Positions 1 to 6,645 of a DNA stretch of 22,977 nt are shown in pieces. Source of the stretch: DATCJU01 sp036562635 (GTDB taxonomy: Bacteria > Actinomycetota > Actinomycetes > Mycobacteriales > Pseudonocardiaceae); contig DATCJU010000013.1 in the NCBI GenBank assembly GCA_036562635.1, positions 1 through 22,977 of the forward strand, written 5' to 3'. The position numbers were made by a program, and so were the translations under genes. Under the pieces are notes generated by a model that was not told where the DNA came from, did no database searches, and was given only the letters and a program-made list of their open reading frames with translations. Positions within the stretch are counted from its first letter, which is position 1, and the number at the start of each line of letters is the position of its first letter.

Positions 1-524
1 CGATCGCCCTGTTGGACCGTCGGCTGCAGCGGTCGCTCGAACCCGGAACACCCGGTCCGCAGGCGCGACTGGACCTGGTGCGTCGCATCCGGGAGGTCGG
101 ACTGCCCTGCGAGGTCTTCGTGGCCCCGGTACTGCCGTGGCTGACCGACTCGCCGTCCGCGCTCGACGAACTGTTCGGTCGGATCGCCGCGGCAGGCGTC
201 ACCCGGGTCGTGGTGCTGCCGCTGCGTCTGCGTCCGGGCAGCCGGGAGTGGTTCATGTCCTGGCTGCGCCGGGAGCATCCGGGTCTGGTGCCCGGCTACG
301 AGCGGCTGTACCGGGGCGGTGCCAACGCCGACCCCCGGTATCGGGACTGGCTCACCCGGCGGGTGGCTCCGCTGCTGGCCCGGCACGGGCTGACCGCATC
401 ACGCAGGTCCCGGGAGACCGCTTCCGGCGCCGGAACCCCGCAGGGGCGGCCCGCAGAGGGCGACGGGGCGAACACCGTGCAGCGTCGTGCCCGTTCCGGG
501 GCGGTGCAGCTCAGGCTGCTGTGA
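1..524 (+). CDS. Rv2578c-family radical SAM protein, C-terminal part (5' truncated by window edge)
   Basis: The open frame enters from the left edge (reading from base 3, with no start codon visible) and ends at TGA 522-524. What remains is about 170 residues. They match the C-terminal part of actinobacterial Rv2578c-like radical SAM proteins: a helix-strand segment ending the partial TIM barrel (around VFVAPVLPWLTDS), then the conserved stretch around REWFMSWLRREHP and YERLYRGG. The [4Fe-4S]-binding CxxxCxxC motif would be upstream, outside the window. The last 40 residues or so are polar and low in complexity, and probably disordered. In M. tuberculosis the orthologue also lies close to aspS, which supports the call. 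The reaction of this subfamily is not established. A hairpin begins immediately after the stop. Confidence 0.8.
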   Translation, partial: IALLDRRLQRSLEPGTPGPQARLDLVRRIREVGLPCEVFVAPVLPWLTDSPSALDELFGRIAAAGVTRVVVLPLRLRPGSREWFMSWLRREHPGLVPGYERLYRGGANADPRYRDWLTRRVAPLLARHGLTASRRSRETASGAGTPQGRPAEGDGANTVQRRARSGAVQLRLL

Positions 525-526
525 CC

Positions 527-552
527 CCACCCCGCTCCGGGGATCGGGGTGG
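527..552 (+). terminator. Hairpin terminator after the radical SAM gene
   Basis: Perfect 8-bp inverted repeat CCACCCCG / CGGGGTGG with a 10-nt loop, starting 3 nt after the TGA stop. There is no T-tract, which is common for actinobacterial intrinsic terminators. Its position directly after a stop codon supports a terminator role. Confidence 0.65.
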
Positions 553-641
553 CACGACGACACCCGCGGGTGGTCGGATCACCGCGGACCGGTCGGTTCT
601 TCGTCCGCCGCGCTCCGGAGCTCGGAACGCACCGCGGTCCT

Positions 642-668
642 CACGCCCCGTCGTCGGGGTGGGGCGTG
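642..668. terminator. Stem-loop between the radical SAM gene and the small reverse-strand gene
   Basis: CACGCCCC (642-649) pairs with GGGGCGTG (661-668). An alternative inner stem is CCCCG-TCGT-CGGGG (646-659). It lies downstream of the reverse-strand small gene, which stops at 765, and downstream of the forward radical SAM gene. It could therefore terminate either transcript. No U-tract is seen. Confidence 0.45.
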
Positions 669-764
669 GGCGTCGGTCGGTGTGCTGCCGACAGGAGTGG
701 AGGGCGCCGGAGGATCACCGTGTGAAGCGCCTGCTGATCGTCCGCTCGGGGAGTGTGGACGTGG

Positions 765-866
765 TCAGTTCGAGTCGTTCGACCGGGAAGGCCGATCCTG
801 CAGCGCGATGACCACGCGCACCGCCAGGATGATGACCACCACGGCCGCTGCCACCCACTGCCACAT
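765..866 (-). CDS. Small single-pass membrane peptide (33 aa)
   Basis: ATG at 866 reading left, TGA at 767-765. The product begins MWQWVAAAVVVIILAVRVVI: an aromatic N-terminus, a hydrophobic helix of about 18 residues, then a short charged tail rich in D, R, S and N. A strong Shine-Dalgarno (GGGGGGAG, complement of 873-880) sits 6 nt upstream of the ATG, which is the best argument that this is translated. Similar tiny one-helix proteins are common in actinobacterial genomes, usually as unnamed hypotheticals; I cannot assign a function. It runs opposite to its neighbours, so it has its own transcript, probably ending at the hairpin at 642-668. The alternative is that it is spurious; the combination of a good RBS and a clean transmembrane helix makes that less likely. 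Confidence 0.55.
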   Translation of the reverse strand: MWQWVAAAVVVIILAVRVVIALQDRPSRSNDSN

Positions 867-1187
867 CGTTGTCTCCCCCCGCAGGTCCGAGTCGTGCACT
901 ACTCCGGCGGTACCATGATCGATACCGCCGGACAGATCATGAAGTTACCCAACCTCGTCCCGTTGCTGGTGCGTGTGGTTACCAGACGCAACCTCCCTGT
1001 TGTGGACTCGTGACGCTGGCGTCGACCGACGACGGTGGGTCGTGTCCCGGGCCACAGCGGTCGGGGTGGCGTGAACCCCTCCGCACAGGGGAAACCTGCT
1101 GGCGAGTCCCCGGGCGAGGTTGGCTAGCCTCTTACGGTCGGAATCACGTGCCAACCGTCCGCACGACAGCCGAGGAGATCGACACCC
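867..1187. other. Intergenic region, divergent leaders of the small membrane gene and aspS
   Basis: No convincing gene is seen in this stretch. On the forward strand, possible actinobacterial -10 elements of TANNNT form lie at 1125-1130 (TAGCCT) and 1133-1138 (TACGGT). Neither has a good -35 at standard spacing. A small CCCCT/AGGGG stem-loop sits near 1076-1091. The aspS Shine-Dalgarno GAGGAG is at 1172-1177. On the reverse strand the G-rich RBS of the small gene occupies 873-880. Confidence 0.4.
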
Positions 1188-2984
1188 GTGATGCGCACGC
1201 ACCAGGCCGGAACGCTCCGCGCCGAGCACGCTGGGCAAACCGTCACCCTCACCGGTTGGGTGGCGCGGCGCCGCGATCACGGTGGTGTGATCTTCATCGA
1301 TCTGCGGGACGCCTCCGGCGTGGTCCAGGTGGTCTTCCGCGAGGGCGAGATGGCCGAGCGTGCCCACCGGCTGCGCTCCGAGTTCTGCGTGAAGATCACC
1401 GGCACCGTGGTGCGCCGCCCCGAGGGCAACGAGAACCCCGAGATCGCCACCGGTGAGATCGAGGTGACGGCCACCGAGCTGGAGGTGCTCAGCGAGTCCG
1501 CTCCGCTGCCCTTCCCGCTCGACGAGCACCTGGAGGTCGGTGAGGAGGTGCGGCTGCGGTACCGCTACCTGGACCTGCGCCGCTCCGCGCCGGCCCGGGC
1601 GCTGCGTCTGCGCAGCGAGGCGAACCGCATCGCCCGCACCGTGCTGCACGAGCGCGGGTTCGTCGAGATCGAGACGCCGACCCTGACCAGGTCCACCCCC
1701 GAGGGTGCCCGGGACTTCCTGGTCCCGGCGCGACTGCAGCCGGGCTGCTGGTACGCGCTGCCCCAGTCCCCGCAGCTGTTCAAGCAGCTGCTGATGGTCG
1801 CCGGGATGGAGCGCTACTACCAGATCGCGCGGTGCTACCGGGACGAGGACTTCCGCGCCGACCGCCAGCCGGAGTTCACCCAGCTCGACATCGAGATGAG
1901 CTTCGTCGAGCAGGACGACGTCATCGAGCTGGGCGAGGAGATCGTCTCCGCGCTGTGGCAGGAGCTGGCCGGGTACACCATCCCGCGGCCCATCCCGCGG
2001 ATGACCTACGCCGAGGCCATGTCCCGCTACGGCACCGACAAGCCGGACCTGCGCTTCGGTGTCGAGCTGGTCGAGATGACCGACTACTTCCGCGACACCC
2101 CCTTCCGGGTGTTCCAGGCCCCGTACGTGGGTGCGGTTGTCATGCCGGGCGGTGCCGACCAGTCCCGCCGCCAGCTCGACGCCTGGCAGGAGTGGGCGCG
2201 GCAGCGTGGCGCCAAGGGCCTGGCGTACGTGCTGGTCAACACCGACGGCACTCTCGGCGGCCCGGTGGCCAAGAACCTCTCCGAGGCTGAGCGGGAGGGC
2301 CTGGCCAAGGCGGTGGGCGCCGAGCCCGGTGACTGCGTCTTCTTCGCGGCCGGTGCGCCCGCGGCCTCCCGGGCACTGTTGGGTGCTGCCCGGGTGGAGA
2401 TCGCCCGTCGCTGCGGCCTGATCGACGAGTCGGCCTGGTCCTTCGTCTGGGTGGTCGACGCGCCCATGTTCGAGCAGACCGACGAGGGCGGCTGGACCGC
2501 GGTGCATCACCCGTTCACCTCGCCCAACGCCGAGTGGATCGACCGCTTCGAGCAGGCGCCCGACCAGGCGCTGGCCTGGGCCTACGACATCGTCTGCAAC
2601 GGCAACGAGATCGGTGGCGGCTCCATCCGTATCCACCGGGAGGACGTGCAGAAGCGGGTGTTCTCCGTCCTGGGGATCAGTCAGGAGGAGGCGGAGGAGA
2701 AGTTCGGCTTCCTGCTGGAGGCGTTCAAGTACGGCCCGCCGCCGCACGGTGGTATCGCCTTCGGCTGGGACCGGATCTGCATGCTGCTGGCCGGGGCCGA
2801 CTCGCTGCGCGACGTCATCGCCTTCCCCAAGACCGGTGGCGGTTTCGACCCGTTGACCGGTGCGCCGGCCCCGATCACCGAGCAGCAGCGCAAGGAGGCC
2901 GGGGTGGACGCCAAGCCGGTGTCCCGGCACGGTCAAACCCCGCTCCAGCTGCCCGAGAGCGCACAACCCACCCACCGGAGCTAG
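1188..2984 (+). CDS. aspS: Aspartate--tRNA ligase, probably non-discriminating (Asp/Asn)
   Basis: Class II aminoacyl-tRNA synthetase that charges tRNA with aspartate in the cytoplasm. The 598 aa fit the bacterial type with its extra GAD domain. Visible parts are the N-terminal OB-fold (residues 1-110, TGWVARRRDHGGVIF), motif 2 (about 213-240, RCYRDEDFR and FTQLDIEMSF), the GAD insert in the middle third, motif 3 (about 520-530, HGGIAFGWDR), and the family C-terminus containing AFPKTGGG. H31 and G80 (numbered from the GTG) correspond to the His/Gly pair linked to relaxed tRNA choice in Pseudomonas AspRS, so it probably also makes Asp-tRNA(Asn) for GatCAB. GTG 1188 lies 10 nt after GAGGAG (1172-1177). 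The in-frame ATG at 1191 is an equally possible start, and family alignments favour one residue before RTH. It is transcribed alone and ends in a hairpin. Confidence 0.97.
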   Translation: MMRTHQAGTLRAEHAGQTVTLTGWVARRRDHGGVIFIDLRDASGVVQVVFREGEMAERAHRLRSEFCVKITGTVVRRPEGNENPEIATGEIEVTATELEVLSESAPLPFPLDEHLEVGEEVRLRYRYLDLRRSAPARALRLRSEANRIARTVLHERGFVEIETPTLTRSTPEGARDFLVPARLQPGCWYALPQSPQLFKQLLMVAGMERYYQIARCYRDEDFRADRQPEFTQLDIEMSFVEQDDVIELGEEIVSALWQELAGYTIPRPIPRMTYAEAMSRYGTDKPDLRFGVELVEMTDYFRDTPFRVFQAPYVGAVVMPGGADQSRRQLDAWQEWARQRGAKGLAYVLVNTDGTLGGPVAKNLSEAEREGLAKAVGAEPGDCVFFAAGAPAASRALLGAARVEIARRCGLIDESAWSFVWVVDAPMFEQTDEGGWTAVHHPFTSPNAEWIDRFEQAPDQALAWAYDIVCNGNEIGGGSIRIHREDVQKRVFSVLGISQEEAEEKFGFLLEAFKYGPPPHGGIAFGWDRICMLLAGADSLRDVIAFPKTGGGFDPLTGAPAPITEQQRKEAGVDAKPVSRHGQTPLQLPESAQPTHRS

Positions 2985-3011
2985 GGACACCCGGTGCTGC
3001 CGCGGGTGCCC
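2984..3011 (+). terminator. aspS terminator hairpin
   Basis: CACCCG (2988-2993) pairs with CGGGTG (3003-3008). GGG (2984-2986) adds three pairs with CCC (3009-3011) across a one-base bulge. The stem starts on the last base of the aspS TAG stop. A GTG at 2994 that could open a 180-codon frame falls in the loop. Confidence 0.65.
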
Positions 3012-3155
3012 CGCCCCGCGGAGCGGATCGGCGACGCGGTGGTGGTACCGCGGGCGGCGACGACCCAGCGGGTCGCGCCGTCCGGCGACGATGTGGGGCC
3101 GGTATCCGGCAGGGTGCCGTTCCGGCTGATGCCCACCGCGGAGCACAGCGGTCAC

Positions 3156-3187
3156 AGCACCCCGGAGGCCGTCGGCCCCGGGGTGCT
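3156..3187. repeat. 14-bp stem inverted repeat
   Basis: AGCACCCCGG (3156-3165) is the exact reverse complement of CCGGGGTGCT (3178-3187). The interior adds GGCC-GTC-GGCC, giving a 14-bp stem with a single bulged A at 3166 and a 3-nt loop. It could be a terminator, a structured RNA element, or a protein-binding palindrome. Confidence 0.6.
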
Positions 3188-3230
3188 CGGCCGTGCGGCC
3201 TGTGCCGCGGCGGGCACTTCCGGCGATGGT

Positions 3231-3265
3231 GACGGTGCGGTGGACGGGGAGGTCACCGCACCGTC
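3231..3265. repeat. Perfect 12-bp inverted repeat
   Basis: GACGGTGCGGTG (3231-3242) and CACCGCACCGTC (3254-3265) are exact reverse complements around an 11-nt loop. It lies 43 nt after the preceding inverted repeat and about 265 nt upstream of the GNAT start, so it is not placed as a classical terminator of any annotated gene. Confidence 0.6.
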
Positions 3266-3529
3266 CCAGTGGGGGAGCCGTCCCGGCCACGGGAACGTCC
3301 GCCGGAGATCGGGTGACAGGGAAACCGGTCGGACGGTTGGTTCGTTGGACCGGATGCGGCGGTTCTCCGGGCGGGGCAGTGTTACCGGCGGCCATCCGGG
3401 TGGTGAAGATTGCGGCTCGGAAACCAATCCGCCCGCGTCCGCCGGTATCTGCGACCATCCGTCCGACACGGACCGAGCCGAGGTCATGACGCTGCAGGTG
3501 TTTCCGGCGCACCGCACTGGGGAGGATTC

Positions 3530-4057
3530 GTGCTGACCGCGCAACTCGACGCCGCCATCGCCACGATACGGCCCGCACAGAACCGAGATCGCGCGGCGGT
3601 CCGCCGGGTCCATCGCGCCGCCTACGGCAGGGACGGGGAGGCCGATCTCGTCGGGCAGCTGTGGGACCGTCGCCTGGTGCCGCCCGGTCTGTCCCAGGTG
3701 GCCGAACGGGACGGTGAGGTGGTGGGACACGTCCTGCTCTCCGAGGTACGCCTGGGTGACTACGGCGTCCTCGCCCTGGCACCGCTGGGGGTGCTGCCCC
3801 AGTACCGGGGCCACGGTATCGGCAGTGCCCTGGTGCGTGCCGCGCTCGACGCGGCCCGACGCAGCACCTACGGACTCGTCCTGGTGCTCGGCGACCCCCG
3901 GTACTACGGCCGATTCGGATTCGTCCCCGCCGCCGAACTGGGTGTGCACGATCCCTTCGGTGTGCTTCCCGGCGTCTACCAGGGTCTGCGGCTGCCCAAC
4001 TGGGGACGGGAACTGACGGGCTCACCGATCTACCCGGAGCCCTTCAGCCGTTTGTGA
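3530..4057 (+). CDS. GNAT-family N-acetyltransferase (YhbS-like)
   Basis: Predicted 175-aa cytoplasmic acetyl-CoA-dependent N-acetyltransferase. The acetyl-CoA pyrophosphate-binding motif A is clear at about residues 86-101 (LGVLPQYRGHGIGSAL), preceded by the core strand VLALAPL. It is followed by the VLVLGDPRYYGRFGFVPA segment typical of the YhbS branch. The substrate is unknown. The start is set by a strong Shine-Dalgarno, GGGGAGGA (3518-3525 region), just before GTG 3530; upstream in-frame starts lack this. Only 30 nt separate its stop from the next gene, so the two are probably co-transcribed. Assignment to the fold is firm; any specific substrate would be a guess. Confidence 0.88.
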   Translation: MLTAQLDAAIATIRPAQNRDRAAVRRVHRAAYGRDGEADLVGQLWDRRLVPPGLSQVAERDGEVVGHVLLSEVRLGDYGVLALAPLGVLPQYRGHGIGSALVRAALDAARRSTYGLVLVLGDPRYYGRFGFVPAAELGVHDPFGVLPGVYQGLRLPNWGRELTGSPIYPEPFSRL

Positions 4058-4074
4058 GACCGCGGGAGCAAGGC

Positions 4075-4081
4075 GGAGGAG
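4075..4081 (+). promoter_or_regulatory. Shine-Dalgarno that decides the start of the phosphotransferase-like gene
   Basis: GGAGGAG abuts the ATG at 4082 with zero spacing, which would be a poor start. It lies 6 nt from the in-frame GTG at 4088, an ideal distance. The start is therefore placed at 4088. Confidence 0.6.
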
Positions 4082-4087
4082 ATGAGT

Positions 4088-5284
4088 GTGGAGATCACCG
4101 CTGGGCCACCGCCGGATACCGGCGGTTCGATCGGCCCGGAGGCGGCGGAGGCGGTGCGGGCCGCGCAGGCGGTGCTCAGCAGAAGGGTCGGGGCCACCGT
4201 CCGGCTCGCCGAAGCCGAGGATCTCGGCGGCAGCACACGGTCCGTCGTGGTGCGCGTGCGTGTGGTGGAGACACCCTTCACGCTGCCCCGTACGTTGGTG
4301 ATCAAGCACTATCTGTCGTCGCAGGGCACGTCCGGGGTGGATCCCTTCGCGCACGAAGCGGCCAGCTGCCAGCTCTTCACCGCGTTGCCGCCCACCGATC
4401 GGGTGGGGCCGGAACTGGTGGCCCACGACCCGGAGAAGCGGCTGGTGGTGCTGGAGGACCTCGGGTGGGGGCCGACCCTGGAGGAACGGCTGTTCGGTGA
4501 CGACAGCAGGGCCGCCGAGCGGGCGTTGCTGGGCTGGGCCCGGGCGTTGGGCCGGTTGCACGCCACCACCGCGGGACGGGAAGCCGACTTCGAGGCGCTC
4601 CTGCGGCGGCTCGGGCACCGCGGCCCCCAGGACCTGGTGAGCGCCCAGGCCGCCCGGGCGGTGCACGAACTGCCCGAGATCCTGGCCGGGGTGTTGTCCG
4701 TCCCGGTGCCGCCGGCGGTCCTGGAACGTGCCGAGCAGGCCGTCGGGTTGCTCGGCAACACCCGGTTCCGGGCGTTCAGTCCTTCCGAGGTGTGTGCGGA
4801 GAACTGTCTGGTCACCAGCCGTGGGGTGCGTTTCCTGGACTTCGAGTGGGGCTGTGTCCGCGACGTCGCCCTGGACGCGGCTTGCTTCTGGGTGCCGTTC
4901 CCGTCGTGCTGGAGCAGCTTCGCGTTTCCCCCGGGGATGGCCGAGGCCATGCTCGCCGCCTGGCAGGCCGAGATCACGTCGGCATGGCCGGAGCTGACCG
5001 ACGAGGTGCTGGAACCGCGGCTGATGGATGCGGAGCTGCTGTGGGTGTGGCTGTTGACCTGGTGGTTCTTCGGTCGGGGTAGTGAGCCGGAGCACACCCG
5101 CGGGGAACGGCCCTCCGCCGAGCAGCGGGCCCTGGCCCTGGTGGACCGCTGGGAGCGCCTGGCCCGACGCCTGGCCCCGGTGTGCCCGGCCAGCGCCGAC
5201 CACGCCCAGCAGGTCGCGGCGGCGCTGCGCACCCGGTGTGCGGTGGGCAACCGGCAGGCCCCGCTCTACCCCGCGTTCCGTTGA
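4088..5284 (+). CDS. Aminoglycoside phosphotransferase-fold protein with altered catalytic loop
   Basis: About 398 aa with the kinase-like fold of the APH/choline kinase superfamily. The N-lobe carries an ATP-site lysine candidate in LVIKHYL and a following LVVLEDLG hinge. The C-lobe has a Brenner-like loop and a metal-binding LDFEWG in place of DFG. The catalytic loop, normally GDxxPxN, reads SPSEVCAEN: the base Asp is Glu (residue 234 from GTG 4088), while the metal-ligand Asn five residues later is kept. It may be a divergent small-molecule kinase or a weak or inactive one. The C-terminal third is Trp-rich (LLWVWLLTWWFFG). It follows the GNAT gene by 30 nt and is probably in the same transcript. 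The substrate is unknown, and nothing in the context points to antibiotic resistance. Confidence 0.75.
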   Translation: MEITAGPPPDTGGSIGPEAAEAVRAAQAVLSRRVGATVRLAEAEDLGGSTRSVVVRVRVVETPFTLPRTLVIKHYLSSQGTSGVDPFAHEAASCQLFTALPPTDRVGPELVAHDPEKRLVVLEDLGWGPTLEERLFGDDSRAAERALLGWARALGRLHATTAGREADFEALLRRLGHRGPQDLVSAQAARAVHELPEILAGVLSVPVPPAVLERAEQAVGLLGNTRFRAFSPSEVCAENCLVTSRGVRFLDFEWGCVRDVALDAACFWVPFPSCWSSFAFPPGMAEAMLAAWQAEITSAWPELTDEVLEPRLMDAELLWVWLLTWWFFGRGSEPEHTRGERPSAEQRALALVDRWERLARRLAPVCPASADHAQQVAAALRTRCAVGNRQAPLYPAFR

Positions 5285-5314
5285 GCCACCGGGTACGGAG
5301 GTGGAAGCGTCATC

Positions 5315-5343
5315 CTGGACAGGGCATGTCCGCGGGTTACGGT
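5315..5343 (+). promoter_or_regulatory. Candidate promoter giving a leaderless aminotransferase mRNA
   Basis: CTGGAC (5315-5320) as -35, a 17-nt spacer, and TACGGT (5338-5343) as a TANNNT -10. The GTG at 5350 lies 6 nt further on, where transcription would begin. Leaderless GTG/ATG starts are common in actinobacteria. The only other nearby start, ATG 5326, falls inside this promoter. Confidence 0.45.
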
Positions 5344-5349
5344 GGGCAC

Positions 5350-6447
5350 GTGACGTTGGTCGATCGCGTGTTGCTCGGTCCAGGCCCCTCCAACCCCTAC
5401 CCCGAGGCGACGGCGGCGCTGGCCGCGCCGCTACTGGGACACCTGGACCCGGAGTTCCTCCGCATCCTCGACGAGACGTGTGCGCGGTTGCGCCAGGTGT
5501 GGGGCACCGCCAACGCGCGCACCCTGCCACTGTCCGGTACCGGCTCCATCGGTATGGAGGCGGCGTTCGCCAATGCCGTGCACCCCGGTGACGTCGTGGT
5601 GATCGCGGTGAACGGCCTGTTCGGCGAGCGCATGTGTGACGTGGCCTCCCGCTACGGCGCCCAGGTCGTGCGGGTGGACCACGACTGGGGGCAGCCGGTG
5701 GACGTCCAGCGTGTGCTGGACGCGCACCCGGCTCCGGCGCTGGTGGGCGTGGTGCACGCGGAGACCTCCACCGGGGTGCGCAGCGACGTCGCCGCACTCG
5801 GTGCCGCGCTGCGGGAACGCGACGAACGCACCCTGCTGCTGGCGGACTGCGTGACCTCCCTCGGGGGTATCGAGGTGGCGGTCGACGCCTGGGGCGTGGA
5901 CATCGCCTACTCGGGTACGCAGAAGTGCCTGGGTGTGGCACCGGGCCTGGCGCCGTTCACCTTCTCCGAGCGTGCCTGGCAGCGCCGGGTGGAGCGGCCC
6001 ACCACCTGGTACCTGGACCTGGGGCTGATCGGCGGTTACGTCTCGGGCGGCTCCGGTGGGCGTACCTACCACCACACCGCGCCGGTGGCGATGGTCGCCT
6101 CGTTGCACGCCGCGTTGGGACGCATCCTCGACGAAGGGCTGCCCGCGGTGTGGGAGCGCCACCGTGCCGCGGGGGAGTTCCTGCAGAACGGGCTGCAGGA
6201 ACTGGGACTGGAACTGTTCGCCGCCGAGGGCTACCGACTGCCCGAGCTCACCACGGTGCGGGTGCCCGAGGGTGTGGACGCGGCCGGGGTGCGCAAGCGC
6301 CTGCTGGAGGAGTACGGCATCGAGATCGGCGCCGGGGTGGGCCGGTACGCCGACTCGGTGTGGCGGATCGGTCTCATGGGACACAACGCCCGCACGGACC
6401 GCGCCGAGCTGGTGCTGGCCGCGCTGCGCCGCGTGCTGGGTCGTTAG
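5350..6447 (+). CDS. Class V PLP-dependent aminotransferase (alanine-glyoxylate / serine-pyruvate type)
   Basis: Fold-type I PLP enzyme of about 365 aa, the usual length for class V aminotransferases, predicted cytoplasmic. The N-terminus LLGPGPSNPYPEA is the substrate-binding GPGP motif of the alanine-glyoxylate/serine-glyoxylate group. An ADCVTSLGG segment provides the PLP-ring aspartate. K192 in SGTQKCLG is the Schiff-base lysine. The C-terminal domain ends with RIGLMGHNA, which carries the carboxylate-binding arginine. The precise donor and acceptor cannot be read by eye. The start is placed at GTG 5350 because of the promoter spacing; ATG 5326 would add eight residues. It lies 65 nt after the preceding gene and ends before a strong terminator. 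Confidence 0.88.
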   Translation: MTLVDRVLLGPGPSNPYPEATAALAAPLLGHLDPEFLRILDETCARLRQVWGTANARTLPLSGTGSIGMEAAFANAVHPGDVVVIAVNGLFGERMCDVASRYGAQVVRVDHDWGQPVDVQRVLDAHPAPALVGVVHAETSTGVRSDVAALGAALRERDERTLLLADCVTSLGGIEVAVDAWGVDIAYSGTQKCLGVAPGLAPFTFSERAWQRRVERPTTWYLDLGLIGGYVSGGSGGRTYHHTAPVAMVASLHAALGRILDEGLPAVWERHRAAGEFLQNGLQELGLELFAAEGYRLPELTTVRVPEGVDAAGVRKRLLEEYGIEIGAGVGRYADSVWRIGLMGHNARTDRAELVLAALRRVLGR

Positions 6448-6474
6448 GCGGAGAGCTCTCCCGGACGGGATCGG

Positions 6475-6508
6475 GGCGGTGGGTGGGCGCTGCGGTCCGC
6501 CCACCGCC
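6475..6508. terminator. Terminator between convergent aminotransferase and P-loop kinase genes
   Basis: GGCGGTGGG (6475-6483) pairs with CCCACCGCC (6500-6508). An alternative register is GGTGGGCG (6482-6489) with CGCCCACC (6498-6505). It begins 27 nt after the aminotransferase stop and can work in both directions. The rest of 6509-6645 shows no gene. Confidence 0.65.
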
Positions 6509-6645
6509 TTCGGGAGGAGGGTGAGGGCGGTCGTGTCCCGGACGCGCCGTCCCGACGGGAGCGGTCGGCCCCCGGGGCCACGGTGCGGGAACGGGAGCAC
6601 ACCCCCGGACACCGGGCCACGGGACGTCCCCGGGCAGCGCGTGGG

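Larger units (their letters stand above)
3012..3529. other. Gene-poor, hairpin-rich region between aspS and the GNAT gene
   Basis: A forward frame runs open through the whole stretch (GTG 2994 to TGA 3536). Its would-be start lies in the loop of the aspS terminator, it lacks a clear RBS, and it encodes a G/R/S-rich sequence with no recognisable domain. Its third-position GC also falls off in the second half. The stretch contains two very stable inverted repeats, listed separately, plus smaller stems (GTGCC/GGCAC at 3202-3217; CCGGTC/GACCGG around 3330-3360). I read it as noncoding or structured RNA leader, but a fast-evolving gene cannot be excluded. Confidence 0.45.

Noticed and set aside
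2994..3536. 180-codon forward frame between aspS and the GNAT gene
   Set aside because: Its GTG falls in the loop of the aspS terminator, no good RBS exists, the product has no recognisable domain and the second half loses the coding third-position GC bias. Kept as a note, not a gene.
945..4025. Very long open frame on the reverse strand (about 1,000 codons) opposite aspS and the GNAT gene
   Set aside because: Shadow of high-GC codon bias: it lies antisense to aspS, has Arg/Gly/Pro/His-rich sequence without domains, and no RBS.
4082..4087. ATG 4082 as the phosphotransferase start
   Set aside because: The Shine-Dalgarno touches it with no spacing, while GTG 4088 is at 6 nt.
5326..5349. ATG 5326 as the aminotransferase start
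   Set aside because: It lies inside the predicted -35/-10 spacer and the added eight residues are not family-like; GTG 5350 preferred.
4022..5941. Long reverse-strand open frame opposite the phosphotransferase and aminotransferase genes
   Set aside because: Antisense to two genes with clear families; composition typical of GC-rich shadow frames.
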